Origin: Kwoniella bestiolae CBS 10118
Lineage: Eukaryota > Basidiomycota > Tremellomycetes > Tremellales > Cryptococcaceae
Direction: 5' to 3'
NCBI RefSeq assembly: GCF_000512585.2
Contig: NC_089242.1
Span: 3,906,001-3,970,000, forward strand
Length of the DNA: 64,000 nt
Positions 34,977-47,726 of the stretch are shown here, in pieces. The first letter of the stretch is position 1, and the number at the start of each line of letters is the position of its first letter. The position numbers and the translations under genes were made by a program. Below the pieces are notes generated by a model. That model did not search any database, was not told where the DNA came from, and was given only the letters and a program-made list of their open reading frames with translations.

Positions 34977-35460
34977 ATCGATCGTGACCAGTAGTACAAA
35001 TACTAAATGGGTAGAAAATAAAGAAAGAAGAAAACGCAAAAGCAATACCATCACAACTATAATTGGAACGGGACCAATCAGTAAAATATAATAATCATCT
35101 TTTAGGGATTTAGGACATTGATATACAATAAAATAGATAGATAAATATCGTATCACTCTGGATAGATGCATCTGCAAATATCGAAACTGGTCTGATGGTT
35201 CTCCGAAGTTTCGTACCTGTTATCAGACCAAGATAGTATAGGATGAAACACAGTGCAAGTCCGTAGTCAGTCGCAAACAGATCAAGCAAAATACATCGGA
35301 CATTCGCATGAGCCATTCGACATCCGATTCATATTTTTTGTTCTTTTCTGTGTATATCTGGTCTGGCCAATTCCAATCCTCTATCAATCCATCGTACTGT
35401 TTTTCAGTTACTGTATTTTCTGATATATAATTATACCAAGACACTCCCCTACCAAATAAA
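34977..35460. other. Convergent 3' region
   Basis: AT-rich sequence between two convergent 3' ends. No gene seen. Confidence 0.5.
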
Positions 35461-37554
35461 TTACTCCTCCTCTTGACCTTTCACCACCCACTGTCCCTCA
35501 TTACCAGGGAACAAGTCCACGGAATATTCAGATTCCCTATCAATGGTGATGCTAAGGGGAGGTCCATTGAAATAGACCACACCATGCAATTCGGACCAAG
35601 TGGGTGTATCGTACAGTCTGAAAAACCTCAGCTCAGTCATGCCATGACTTCAATACCTTACTGCAAGTTGACTCACTCGTACACTCCTACTCTGACTTTC
35701 CACATCTCCACCTTTCCACTCTCCCCCACAGCCCGAGCGTACCCCATCTTCTCATCTAGCCAAAATTCCACTCTCTGGTCATTCTCAATTGCCCTGATCA
35801 GATCTTCAGGTTTGGTGGGAGGGACAGGGTCCTTGAAGATGTGTGAGTTGGCCTCTCGATTGGAGAGAATGATATTATCGAAGAACGTGGGCTCGTCGAG
35901 GTCTTCCCGTGAAGATGAGGTGGGGGAGTATACTGCACATACATCAGAGGATATTAGAGCTGTACAGTATACATCTGGACTAGGAATTGGTTTAAGCGCA
36001 TTTTCCTACTACTCACATTCACCTTCATCAAGTCCCTTCATCTCGATATCCTTCTTCACGTCCTTGAGCAATCTCTCAAATTTCCAGATCGGTTCTCCGC
36101 TTGGTAGATCCTCGGGAGTTTCATCAATCTCAAACATCAACCCATTACGGTAGATTGATACTGGTATCCCCTCTTCGAACGAAGTCAGGACGGTCATTCG
36201 GTTGCTGATGGTCTGCGAGATGACAGAATAGTATGTTAGCGATAGACCGACAATCTATGTTTTCTCTTACACCTGGAGCCTTCTTTGTCGGATGGTATCC
36301 TGACTCTAGCTTTGACTCGGGTACAACCAGCAGTCCAGTAGTACTTAAGACCACTCACCCCCTCATCATTCCACATCTTGATAGTCAACGTCCCAGGTCC
36401 CGTATAGTGGCCGTCGTCCCAATGAGATGCCTCTCCCCACTCGACAATTGAGAAGCGAACTTTCGACCAGACGGCGGGATCAGCCATTGGTGAGCTGGGA
36501 GTCTGAGCGTTGATTTCGTCTACCTCATCTTGCGTCAGACCCTCGGACGAATCAGTTTTGCCAGCGTTGGAGAGGTAGGTAGATGGGATGGAAGAATCTT
36601 CTCCCTCAGCGGATTCTTCAGTCGCATCGACAATCTCCGGCTACGGGTGAGATTGAGCATGTTAGCAATGTACATCATCCTGCCACAGGTAGATAGTAGA
36701 TAACCCTCGCTAAACCCGTCTGAAGGGATATGCACTCACCTCGCTCCATTCCCCTTTAGTGTTCATATCAAATACCACCTTCTCACCAGGCTGCAACCCT
36801 TGGCGACCCAGCAATTCCAGTAGAGCGTCCGACAACATGACAGGCTTCGTCCCACCAGATCTATTGATTCCATCCTTCACATCAACCTTCCCATCAAGTT
36901 GAGTCCCGATGTTGTCCTCTGTAGTGAGTAACTCCTGAGCAGCATGAAGGTCCTCACGCAACTTTGCGAAGGCCTCTTTGTACTCTTGCGCAGAGGGTTC
37001 AGTCCCAGAGGGGCCCGAGGGGGAAGAGGAATAGGGTGGTCGTCTAGCCATGGAAGACGGGGTGGTACTCAGCATTCTCATGCTTGGGCTCTTGTTCGAC
37101 GCCGAGTCTACGAGGAATCGTTTCGTAGCGTTGGGCGTTCTGGTGGAAGCCGAGAGGGCATATCCCCCGGAAGTGACGAGGAGGACCATGGTGGTAGATG
37201 GGATGGGGTGGGCGGTGATGTAGTTTGATATGCGGTGGAGCAAGGTCGAGGAGGAACCGTCGTGGTGGCCTTTATTGTATATCGCTTGGAAGAGGGCTTG
37301 GGATAGTGGGTGAGTGGGGTGTGGGTTGGGTTCGGGTTGGGGTTGTGCTTGTTGTGGAGGGTCTGAAGCAAATCCGCACGTCAGTAAGCTCTAGCTTTAT
37401 AGGAGTGCAGCACGAGCAGAGCAAGGAAGGGTGACACAGCCTGACTAGGTAGGGTTATCTACTCACCTGATTGTGGTTGGTTTTGAGCTTGTTCGTCTTC
37501 GTCGACACTACTAGGATATAAGGATTCACCAAACGATTCCAGATATTTGGGCAT
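35461..37554 (-). CDS. Unrecognised conserved-looking protein (533 aa)
   Basis: Six exons on the minus strand: 37554-37467, 37362-36740, 36640-36359, 36212-36017, 35932-35677, 35617-35461; every junction keeps frame. No family recognised. The N terminus (MPKYLESFGESLYPSS) is followed by a Pro/Gln/His linker. A possible single hydrophobic segment (TTMVLLVTSGGYALSAS, ~75-91) comes next, then a Ser/Arg-rich stretch, a helical segment (YKEAFAKLREDLHAAQELL), and a C-terminal half of normal globular composition. That half holds WSKVRFSIVEWGEASHWDDG, YTGPGTLTIKMWNDEG, PIWKFERLLKDVKKDIEMKG, DLIRAIENDQRVEFWLDEKM and LSITIDRESEYSVDLFPGNE. The C-terminal half looks like a folded domain with repeated beta segments. 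A TATA-like element lies ~100 bp upstream. Confidence 0.75.
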
Positions 37555-38247
37555 ACAATCTAGTATACCTCAAGAAAGTCGTTCGTTATAGGTTATATCA
37601 GGTGAACGTACGACTGAAAAAGAAGACAAGAATGATCTCCATACACCCCTCTTATATACCATGCATTGTCGACCAGAGTAGACTTCACTTCACAATCCAA
37701 TCATCGTAGAAGTCCGAGCGGAAGGTGATTTTCTCATGATTTCTTCCTCTCTTCTGCTCCTGCTTTCAAATTATGATACAGGAGCAAGATCGAGTAGCGA
37801 GTGAAAGGGGAAGGGGTAGATGTATCATTATACCAAAAGACATCAAGAAGTGATCAACTGCAAAAGATGGATGAAAAAACAACAAAAGATGATGATCAGT
37901 TGAAGGATGAAATCAGGCACGGCGAAGGGGCAGGGGTAAATGTAAGATAACGATAATAACACAATAACATCATTTTATTACAATGTTCATCATATAGCAT
38001 GCGTGCATAGGATAGCATCACATAGCATAGCACAAAGAGATGAGACGTACATACAATGCATGAGCGGTGAAGTACATCTTACAACCGAGAATAGAGAACA
38101 ATACGATAAACTGATTTTACTCATATAACAGGGCAAGGGGCCGTACAACGGGGAAAGAGTTATATATGTCAATGACATCAATCGTTACTCAAATCTTCAA
38201 TTCTCACGGCAGATCAGACAGGGTCATTTCCCAAATAACCCAAACGA
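37555..38247. other. Upstream region of the 533-aa protein gene
   Basis: No gene seen. Promoter of the gene to the left plus the 3' flank of the gene to the right. Confidence 0.5.
37652..37658 (-). promoter_or_regulatory. TATA-like box
   Basis: On the minus strand this reads TATATAAG, about 100 bp upstream of the start codon at 37554. Confidence 0.45.
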
Positions 38248-40549
38248 TCAATGGAAAGGCCATTCCCCCAACCTCCTCCTGACCCTCCCAAAAGCCCAAG
38301 CTCCAATACTCCGATCTGTTTCCTCATCTGCGGTAGTACCATCCCTTCGTACTTCCTGTTGGATAGAAGTAGGCTTGTACCACCCAAATCCCTTGATTCG
38401 CCATATATCGTGACTGTGGGGGAACGAATGGACAGTCCACCAGTGCGCGTGCCCGTGAGTCTGCCTTTGGCGAGTTGCATCGTTGGGAGACGGAGCGTTT
38501 GGGCGGGATTGGGCTTGACCTTGAGCTGAAGGTGGTGGTGGTGGTGGTGGTGGTGATGGGCGGGATGGTGTATCTTCATCGTCGTCATCTTCTCTCTTGT
38601 ATGTCAAAGTAGATGACTTTGCACCGGCGGTAGCGGTGGGTATCGCTTCTGACGAAATCGAAGCTGAATTATCAACTTGGGGCCTCTTGAGCTTGTATGG
38701 GTTCTTGACTCTTTCAAGGGGAGTCTGAAACTTGATCCCCTCAGTCGGACCGGAAAGACCACTCTCTCCCAGTCCATCCCGCATATTAGGAGATGACAAC
38801 GACTCATCAACTTTCTTCAGTCCGTCACTAGATAACTCTTCCTCCCTGTGGGGAACCCCCTCCTTATCCTCCTTGACCCCTCTACCTTGATCATTGAGAT
38901 AAGACTTCTTGACGCCCAGTATGGCCTTTCGTATATCATCCAAAGGCATTACGTCGTGGTTCCCTCCTAGTCCAAGATTCAATCCTAAATTAGGGATGAC
39001 GGGAGGTCTAGTCGGGCTTGATGCAGCCGATGAAGGAGGGGCAGTTCCGGTCGTGTTATCCGTGGTCACTGTAGATGGTGGAGCGTCTCCTGCAGGTGAG
39101 CCAGAGCCAGAGCTAGAGCTATATCCAGCAGATCCAGATCCAGACCCAGATTTAGGTCTCCCAACCCTACTCGTACCCTTCTCTTTCAGCTCCCTGATAT
39201 CCCTCCCCAAACCATCTAAGATCCCCTTAACCTCGTCAAGCCTATTCAAACCCTGCTTGGAGTACTGGTTGGTCAAGCTGATTTCACCGGATATATCTCC
39301 CAGTACTTTCTTACTGAGATTATTGATCTTGTCACTCAATAGATGAGAAGAGGTATTGAGCTTTTGGATTTCTTCCATGATCTTCCCAGATCCAGATCCT
39401 TCGAACAACGAAGGTACCGTCAATGTCAGAATGGATCTTTGTATTTCCTCTAGACCATTTCTGAGAATCGTCAAGTCTTGTTGAGTACCGTTGAAATCTC
39501 GAGCTATCATCCTAAATTCCTTCTTAAGGTCATTGCGCAGTTCACTGATAACCGATCTGATCTGTTCATCGTTGAGAGTGATACTATCCGATCGAACCGT
39601 CTTGAGTGAAGTATCGAAAGGCGTGGAATTGGGTTTCGCTCTCCCCTTGACATCTCCCATTAACCCTGAAGAAGCGGAAGAAGGGTTCGAAGCCTCAAGA
39701 TCCACCTTACTCTCCAACATCTTCCTAATCCCTCCAATCTCCCTACTAAGCTTCCCGGCGCTATTCACCTCGTTACCCCTCGTCAGCTCTACAAGCGCTA
39801 AGACCTCTTTCAACCCATTTTCAACGTCTTTCATTTTATTATGTGTTTTGTATGTGATCAATCCCGTGAATGCTACGATCAGTCCTCCGATGAGGAGTAT
39901 ACCGTTGATGTTTGATGGGATGGCCTCGACAGGTTCACGAGAGGTGATGATTTGCGAGGGATCAGAGGAGGAGGTATCGGAGTAAGGTAAGAAAGGTTTG
40001 ATCTTGAGCGCATCGTTGTACCCTGCTCGGTAGGTTGAGCGGAGGATCGTATCGAGTATGACCATATTGCGGGATTCTACGAAACAGGTATTAGTATCAG
40101 TGTCCGAGACTCATAGGTATACGGTAGTAGCTTCAAGAGACATCACAAAGTCTGAATGAAGGGAGGTAGAAAGGAAATGATGGGTGTAGTGTACTTTCAA
40201 CCATAGATGGATCGGATAACTCACTCGATCGCTCATTCCCAGCAAAAGTACCATCCCCATCACCCCCCATTGATCCCGCTGGCCCGACCTCTTCCTTACT
40301 GTGATCACCAACCTTCTTCTCTTCTTCAACTTTCTTCATGTTCCCATCAGCCCAACCACCAACAAGTGGAGATGTCGAATCCCCCTTCACGGGCGCATCA
40401 CCACCACTACTCCACCTCCCAACACACACCTTGCTCTTCCACCGTCCACGTCCCTCGGGATCTTCCCAAGTTTTTTCGTATTCTCTCCATCCCTTCCCAA
40501 CTTCTGCAATAGGTGTATGATCAGGTTCGCACGAGGTGAAAAATCTCAT
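38248..40549 (-). CDS. Single-pass membrane coiled-coil protein, Pro-rich tail, unrecognised
   Basis: Two exons: 40549-40225 and 40076-38248 (about 717 aa). The first exon contains VGKGWREYEKTWEDPEGRGR. The second begins with NMVILDTILRSTYRAGYNDA. A clear membrane helix (NGILLIGGLIVAFTGLITY) sits near residue ~165. It is followed by about 200 residues of heptad-like coiled coil (VENGLKEVLALVELTRG, ISELRNDLKKEFRMIARDF, LTILRNGLEEIQRSILTL). The rest is disordered, with a run of nine prolines around 38540, and ends in an aromatic, basic segment (HAHWWTVHSFPHSHDIWRIK, then FGWYKPTSIQQEVRRDG). Overall layout (membrane helix, coiled coil, Pro-rich tail) recalls Pex14-like peroxins, but I do not see the conserved Pex14 N-terminal domain, so no symbol is given. 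Confidence 0.7.
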
Positions 40550-41470
40550 TGTGTCGTTTCAGTCGTGGTACCGACTGCGTCCTCTGCGATGTACCTGTTC
40601 TGTTATCGATCTCACTTGTCTTGGTCGATGATGGGGGTCCTATGGTCTTATGGTCATAGATAGACTATCGCAAGTAGGATGTGGGGTCGTAGTATCACGA
40701 CGGGATGATCGATGATGATGAATGATAAGAGATGATGAGAAAGTGATAGGATGCGATCCAGCTGACAAAGTGCAATTTATATATCCGGTCATACAGAGTG
40801 GAGGTTCATTCTCGTCATCATCATCATCATATCAACTTGCTATCACATCAAACGTTCTCGGATGTCTACTGAGCAGATGCAGATCAGATAGAAGTTCACG
40901 ATCACTTGCATAGATATATGATAGATCATCAGCTACAGAAAAAAAAAAGGATTACTGTCAATCAAGAGAGTAAATCCGGTATATATACCAAACGATAGAC
41001 CGATAGATCAACATAAGAAGAAAAGGTATTAAAATCGATTGTACTATCAGACTAAAACGAAAGAAAGAGATATACGAAAGGACGGCAAGGACGATTTGAA
41101 CGATTGAACGAGTGAGTATCCACACAAATAGTGGGAAGAGGGTGAGGGTGATTGTTAATAATCGAAAGGAGAAAAGAGATAAGAAAAGAAAAAGAAAGTG
41201 TGTGTCGATATGTCGACTTTTGACGTATAATGGACATGTATAAATAACTGAATGTCCTAATTTGAAAAGCTTTCATCGATATGACCGAAAAGCTGTACTT
41301 GTATCTTCGACGCTCGATTAAGAGGTCAAGATGGGTGGATAGTGAATTGGATTCAACTTGGATTTGATAACTTCGAGTGGAGCTGTGACGGGACCAATCT
41401 TGACCTCAACTCTTTGATGGTTAGGTGATACCAGATTTGACGGAATAGGAAGACCGATGACTCCGTTCAC
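40550..41470. other. Intergenic, upstream of the coiled-coil gene
   Basis: No gene seen. A minus-strand TATATAAA-type element lies near 40775-40785, about 230 bp upstream of the start at 40549. The right part is presumably the 3' UTR of the bZIP gene. Confidence 0.45.
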
Positions 41471-43546
41471 TTAGAGGAACGAGGCAATCTGTTCCTTGCC
41501 GATCAAACCCCTATCAACCAATCCCATAAGTACACCCGTGAGACCTTGTAATTTGGATTCTAAGTCCTCAACCTTCTTCTCGAGGTATTCAGATCGTTCG
41601 ATCTTGGCTCGTCGTTCATCCCTAGACTTCTTGGCAGCATCCTTGGCTTTATCTCGGTTATCCGCGATCCTCTCGCCAAACTCCTTGGCAGCTTGTAATT
41701 TGTCTTCAGAGACATCCTTCAAGAGCATGTCGAAAGAAGGGTAAGATTGGATCTGGTTGATATCCATACCCAGTATAGATTGGGCAGAACCATCCTTGAG
41801 GAATTTCTCGGGAACGACAGACTTTGGTCGAGCAGTAGATGGTTTACCAGAGATGGTCTTCTTGATGATTGCTGGAGTGGAGGCAGAGGGAGAACCAAGT
41901 TCGCTTTCGTCTGCGCAGGATGAAGATGGGGATCCCAAGGCTGGACCTTGGAGGGAGAGAGGCTTGGTCTTGATGGAACCTGAACCGGGTGGTCGACCTC
42001 TCTTCTTGGCGGGTTGTGCACCATCAGCAGACTCGAATGATTTCCTCTTGAGAGTAGTGGAGGATGGTGGGCTGGGTGGAAGAGAGAGCTGAGACGGTTG
42101 GATGGAAGTAGGTGAAGAGATGGTCGAAGTAGCAGATGGTAAGAGCTTGTCAAGTAAGGCATACGCATCTGTTAAATCGTTGACCGATCCGGTTGAAGTG
42201 GGTTGTTGCATAGTCTTGGGTTCACCTAACTTGCCGAGCAAGTTAGTGAGACCCAATTGACTGGCAGCATCCGCACCAAGATCGGTGTGAAGACCGAAAT
42301 CACCAAAGGTGAGGCCGAAAGTGTTGGTCATGGTAGGATCGGAAGTACCTCTTCCGTCAGGTCCCGGAACAGGTAAAGAAGTAGGAGCAGCGGTGAAGTC
42401 GAAGTTAAAGTTGGGTGGTTGTTGGATATCCTCCGGTTGGTGGGTGATGCCAACAACAGAAGGAAGGTCGAAATCAAAGTTGAAGTCGAAATCAGTCTCT
42501 GGGTCAAGAGCGGCTGATTGTTCAGACTCGGTGGACTTGGGAGTAGCGATTTGAGAGTCGGATGGTGCTGGTGAGTTGGAACCGGAGTTGGACATCAGGG
42601 GCAAAGCCGTAGTCTCTCCGAGATCCGCGTCGACCAAGAACTGATCCCAATCGACCGACTCCATGTTCATGTTGAGGTTATCGAAAGTGAATTCCATTGA
42701 TTCGGGGGTAAGGTTAGGTAAGATGGAGGAAGGGGCTGAGGTGAAGCTCAGAGCTGTGATTGGCTCGGCGGGTTGAACTTGAATTGGTTGTTCCAGAGGT
42801 ATACTCGGCTGACGACGGGTAGATATCGTCTTTTGCTGTTGTGGTTGCACGTTGGGTGAGACTTGAGTTGATGCTCGAACCAAGTTGTGACGTCGGGTTG
42901 TGAGAGGTGGGGGAGGTAATCGAGTAGGTAATGGCGTGAACGCGGATGTATTCGATGATGATGTACCTTGTGTAGGTAGATATTCCTGATAACTGTGTGT
43001 CGTTCATGTCGGAGAAGGCGGATGATGTATTGCAGTGCAGAAGAAGGTAAAAGGAGAGCAAAAAGTCAAACACTATCAGCCACGTGTAACCATTATGTGT
43101 AATTGAGAAGGGACAGTGAAGCTGTGTAGACGTGTATGAAAGGAGAAGTAACCACTCACGTCTTCTCTTGGATAGACAGTTTAACGTCCTCGGACTGGAT
43201 GTGACGGTTGACTAGGTAAGTGCGTTGGGGAGGGGTCGAGTTGGACACCGAGCTTGACAAGTTCGGAGTTGTTGTTGTTGTGGTTGTTGTTGGACTTTTT
43301 GTTGACACGCTGGTATTTGAGTGAAGCAAGACATCTTGGGCAAGAGTTTGATGAACCGAAGTTCTGTTTGGTGATCTAGTTGAAGTAGGTAAATGTAAAA
43401 GGGGTTGGTGATAACTTGACAAGTATCGTTCTGGGTATGAACGACTGGTTTCTTCTCTATGTGAAGACTGTTCTCTTAAGCGAGAGTGAACATTGTGAAT
43501 GATCTGTTTGTAATAGCTATGTAAGTCGTATGAAGTAATTGAGCTG
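41471..43546 (-). CDS. bZIP transcription factor (Gcn4/CpcA-like layout), 5' end unresolved
   Basis: DNA-binding regulator. Exon B 42992-41471 and exon A about 43546-43160 join in frame through the GTGAGT donor at 43159 and acceptor at 42993. The C terminus carries the basic region (NRDKAKDAAKKSRDERRAK, with the AA..SR core of Gcn4/AP-1-type proteins). A short leucine zipper follows directly (EYLEKKVEDLESKLQGLTG). Upstream are acidic, aromatic segments resembling activation domains (SMEFTFDNLNMNMESVDWDQ, DFDFNFDFDL) and an AT-hook-like KKRGRPPGSGSIK. Exon A (YYKQIIHNVHSRLREQSS ... NRHIQSEDVKLSIQEK) is open for 129 codons but has no in-frame ATG, so the start codon must lie in a further upstream exon. 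First in-frame ATG within exon B is near 42697, which would drop ~100 codons. Confidence 0.75.
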
Positions 43547-44939
43547 CTGTGTTATGGGGTGTGTGGGCTGAGCCAGTAGTGGGAGAAGACACTTTTAGAG
43601 GATGATTCGCTTGGGTCTAAGTGTCTATATGATGTTGTGGATGAGAATATGATATAACGAGAAGAGAGAGAGAAGAGAGAAGAGAGAGAGAGAGAGAAGA
43701 AGAGGAAGAGCAAGAGGAGTGTGAGTGTATGGTGAGAGTGAACCAGTAACAAGCCCTGAGTTTAGATTCAATTTGGTCAATCGGTGTTACATATCGGCGA
43801 TTTGAACGAGGCATCAAGAAATTAGGTGTGAGGTTAGGCATGTGCGATAGCCTGTTATCTGGTACCCTTAATCAATTATTTGGTGATGAATGTGGCACTT
43901 TTACAGTTGTAAGTGATAAAGACGTTCGATGGAGACCCCGCTCAGAGAGATTGATGCGATAAACATCCAAGTAAGAGATCACGAACGTTTATCTCCTCTT
44001 CTTGTTTTATTCTATTCCCGCACTCTCATCAAACACGTTGCTGACCTATTTCTCACACATGCTCTATCTCTCTCATCTCTCCTATCGCTGCTAGGTGGGG
44101 CGTCGTATCAATAAACACTAAGTTACGCCACATACACACACTCTGATGCCGTGAACCAAACAACGCTATGCGGAAAGGGGGTTCTGAGATATGAGATATA
44201 CACGAACGTGTCTGTAATATCTTGGATCTAGCTCTCATCATCTCACTGTTACAGCACTTGGGTTTGGATCAGCATGATACATATCCAATACTGTTCAACG
44301 CGTTTCATCTTCTACTGTACTTTTCATTCCCGATATGAGCTAAAAGAGGGAAGCGGGGGTCAATAACCAACGTTCTATTTACATCCTGTCCTTGTTGATC
44401 CGTTGAGATCGATATGACAAGGTGGAGTGGTGAATGGTTGTTTAGTGGCGAGAGAACGTCTATGAATGACTTATTGACTTGCATTTGACTTCTCATTTCA
44501 TCAGTTACTTATTTCTACTTACTGATTGTAGCCTGTGTATACCGTATTTATCCTACTTGCCTATAACTGTACATAACTCGCCTAGCAGGTCATCGTGATA
44601 TATCAAATCACCATCGCTCAACTTACCTCTCTCACTTCGCTATCAAATTCGCAGACTGGAGACAGCGGCAGTACAGAAGAACATTCAAGGCGAGACCTGT
44701 ACCATAGGCGGACCCATCGTATATACGAACACCTAGACTGGACGGCCTCTCCTCGAAACGAACGGCCATAGGCTCGAAGGCGAGGGATCACCAGCACCAT
44801 CGATAATCATCTTGGTATAATAAGGCCTACCTGAGGATTTATAACCAAGAAAACAACATATCAAGGTCATCACCATACCCATTCCCCTCATCCGGAACAT
44901 ACTACAACACCCCGTCTAGCAGAGAACAACCATCCCATA
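43547..44939. other. Divergent region: bZIP leader and GT4 promoter
   Basis: About 1.4 kb. The left part is probably the long transcribed leader of the bZIP gene: a strong CT tract (minus strand) and a 74-codon minus-strand frame from an ATG at 43841 to a stop at 43617, which could be an upstream ORF or hold the missing start exon. The right part is the presumed GT4 promoter. No other gene seen. Confidence 0.45.
43659..43720. repeat. GA-rich (CT on minus strand) tract
   Basis: About 60 bp of near-continuous GAGA/AAGAG, i.e. a pyrimidine tract in the sense orientation of the bZIP gene, upstream of its coding exons. Confidence 0.85.
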
Positions 44940-47726
44940 ATGTCAAGCCATCAGACCAGCTCCAACTCTTCAAGGAGTAACCCTACCCATGGAGCATGGC
45001 CACTCACTCCACCCCAGACACCCGAATCATCAGCCTACCAATCTCCCACTCAGGAGAAGCACCAAGATGGGAAATACGGTGTAGGCTCCGTACCACCCCC
45101 TCTGGCATCTGCGATACCTGATTTCGACCTCGACTCCATACCAGAGGAGATACCTGAAAGTGAGGAGGATCCGGTCAAACACGTCTGGCGAAAGGGGATG
45201 AGCGAGGCGGAGAAGGATGAGAGGGAGCTTTGGTTGAGTGAGAAAAGGGGAAGGAAAGGGTTGAGGATTGTTATTGTGACTGGTAAGCAACAACCACTTA
45301 TATCCTCTCTCACTTTCCTCTGCTACCCACGTTGAGCTGAGACTGATATCCTACCCCTTCGATGTTATAGAAAACTTTCTCCCCAAGGTAGACGGCGTGA
45401 CCCGAACCCTGTCCAGACTCCTCGAACACCTCCAATCGCAAGGCCACGAATGTATCCTGCTCGGTCCCTCATCCAACATCTCCACATACGCCTCTCACCC
45501 CCTGGTAGGAACACTGGGTATTCCGCTAATCGTATACCCGGGGTTGAAGTTGAACTTCCTCAGACCGAAATTCCTCAGTGTGATTAGGGATTGGGAGCCC
45601 GATGTAGTGCATTTCGTAGATCCGATATGGCTCGGAGCTCAGACGATATTAGCAATGGAATTGGGTTGGGCAGGGGATAAGTGGTTATCCCAGGAGGGCG
45701 AGTCACCGACCATGGGAAAAGGGTTGGGTGGAGCGGTGGTGGCTAGTTATCATACGTGAGTTTGACTTTTATCGGAATAGTTATCATTCCTTCTTCCCTC
45801 TATCGGGTACCATATCGTCTCATACATCCGCATTAACCCTTTCCACCTCGCGAAGGTCACACTGACCATTGATCTACCGCAGCAACTTGGCAACCTACGC
45901 CACCCTATTCGGCCTCTCCTTCCTCACACCCATCATCTGGGCTTTCCAATCGTCTCTCTACTCCAAATTACTCCTCACACTATGTCCAAGTCCAAGTACC
46001 AAATCAATGTTGGAGTCACAGTCCTTTGACCGAGTACGACTCTGGCCGAGAGGAGTGGATCTTAGTCAATTCGGTCCTCATAAGCGAGATGGCGCATTGA
46101 GGGCAAGTTGGGGAGTCACCAACGTCGAAGATAGGCAGGTGGTATTCAAGGGATATGAGAAGAACACAATCATGATGGACAGACAGGGAATGATGACGCC
46201 ACCGCTGACTCCATGGAATGGACCTGTCGATGAAGTACCTGTTGGACATGTTGAGAATGATGATAGAGTGGTCTTGCTGTATGTAGGAAGAATGTGAGTC
46301 ATTGCGATTTCATCGAGCCATAGCACCCTCTTCTCTTACCCCTCTCAAGAACCCTTCGTCCAGCTTTATTTTCGATACCAAGATACTGATCACTCCCTCT
46401 GTACAATAGCTCATGGGAGAAGAACCTCCAGATGATCGTATCCGCCTACTCCCGCATCTCGCAATTCCTTCCGGCCGGATCACCCTTACCCAAACTAGTA
46501 TTCGTAGGAGATGGTCCAGCAAGACAGGACCTAGAAGCCAGATGTGCTTCAGAGAAAGGATGGGACGTGACGTTCATGGGTCATAGGCAGGGTGAAGAGC
46601 TGGCAAAATGTTATGCTTCGGCGGATATTTTTGTTTTCCCAAGTTTCACTGAGGTGAGTTTGGTACCATTTCCCTTTCCTTGCCTTGACATATAGCAATG
46701 ACCGGAGATGGGAGGCTTATGAGATATGAAATGACGCTACATCAGACTTTCGGTCAAGTCGTTCTCGAAGCTTTGGCCTCTGGCTTGGTAAGCCACTCTC
46801 CTCTTTCTCTTTAGTCGAACCGAGAAAGTAGAATTCAGTATTGACGATCTAGATCTCTTGCCGATGTATAGCCCGTGATAGGTCTAGACGCAGAAGGTAC
46901 TCGCGACCTCGTATCCCACAACAGAACCGGATTGCTCCTCTCTTTACCTTCCTCCACCTCCTTGAAAGAGAAAGACAAGGAGATAACCTGGCCACAAGCT
47001 TGTAAATCGGATTCGGTACATTTCCAGGATTTGTCCTTGCGATACGCAGAGCTCATATCTAGGTTGGTGATGGATGGTAAACATCGAAAGGAGATGGGTA
47101 GAAGAGGCTCGACAGAGGGAATCAAGGGATATACATGGTGGGATGCTATGGAGGTGGGTCCTGTTCCTCCTATATATCGCATGTACGATATCTTCCTATC
47201 GCTTCTTTGATCTAACCCCTTAGATATCAAAAGGCATCCTCACCTTTGGATTTATTACTGATCGGCCTATTCTGCCAATAGGCCTGCGTAGATGGATACA
47301 GAGAATCCATTCGAATATCCAGATCCAAACGATCCGTTCAGGTGGTACCCCACACACCACCGGAGGAAAAGAGCACGACACCCTTTGCATCACCGAGACA
47401 ACGGAGGGGACTATCCCTAGTCAACAGAGTAGTATCGCGGAGATTGGCGTATAAGGAACCTACGTTGACGGTTAAGGGAGGTAGAGGTAGGGTGAGGTGG
47501 ATGTTATCGAAGAGGGAAGAAGGTGGATGGCTGACTATGAGTGAGTACCGATTTTCGGTGTATCATTCACAGGATGAGCGAATCAGCTGACGGCTGATAT
47601 ATATCATGATTAGGAACGCTTGTCAAAGTCATCATGACGATTTGTCTGCTCTATGCCGTGTGGAGACATCATATTTCTCAGATCACTTCTGAGCCCTTCA
47701 TCGAAGTTGGGAAATTGATGTCCTAA
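44940..47726 (+). CDS. GT4 glycosyltransferase with C-terminal membrane anchor
   Basis: Retaining GT-B glycosyltransferase of family 4, likely mannosyl- or glucosyl-transfer using a nucleotide sugar. Eight exons: 44940-45282, 45371-45755, 45883-46293, 46410-46653, 46746-46787, 46872-47153, 47282-47540, 47614-47726 (about 692 aa). The disordered N terminus is followed by the GT4 entry motif (LRIVIVTENFLPKVDGVTRT) and the acceptor-domain helices. The GT1-type C-terminal domain follows: VVLLYVGRISWEKNLQMIV, LVFVGDGPARQDLEARC, and the EX7E nucleotide-sugar motif in TETFGQVVLEALASGLPVIG. The SQD2/PimB-like N-terminal pattern (NFLPKVDGVTRT) is the closest subfamily I recognise. The last exon encodes a hydrophobic helix (TLVKVIMTICLLYAVW), suggesting tail anchoring in ER/Golgi. 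Acceptor unknown. Confidence 0.88.

Noticed and set aside
38530..38570. GGTGGTGG repeat as a possible regulatory microsatellite
   Set aside because: It encodes the poly-proline run of the coiled-coil membrane protein, so it is coding low complexity.
38248..40549. Assignment of the coiled-coil membrane protein as Pex14
   Set aside because: The layout is similar, but the conserved Pex14 N-terminal Pex5-binding domain is not visible, so it is left unnamed.
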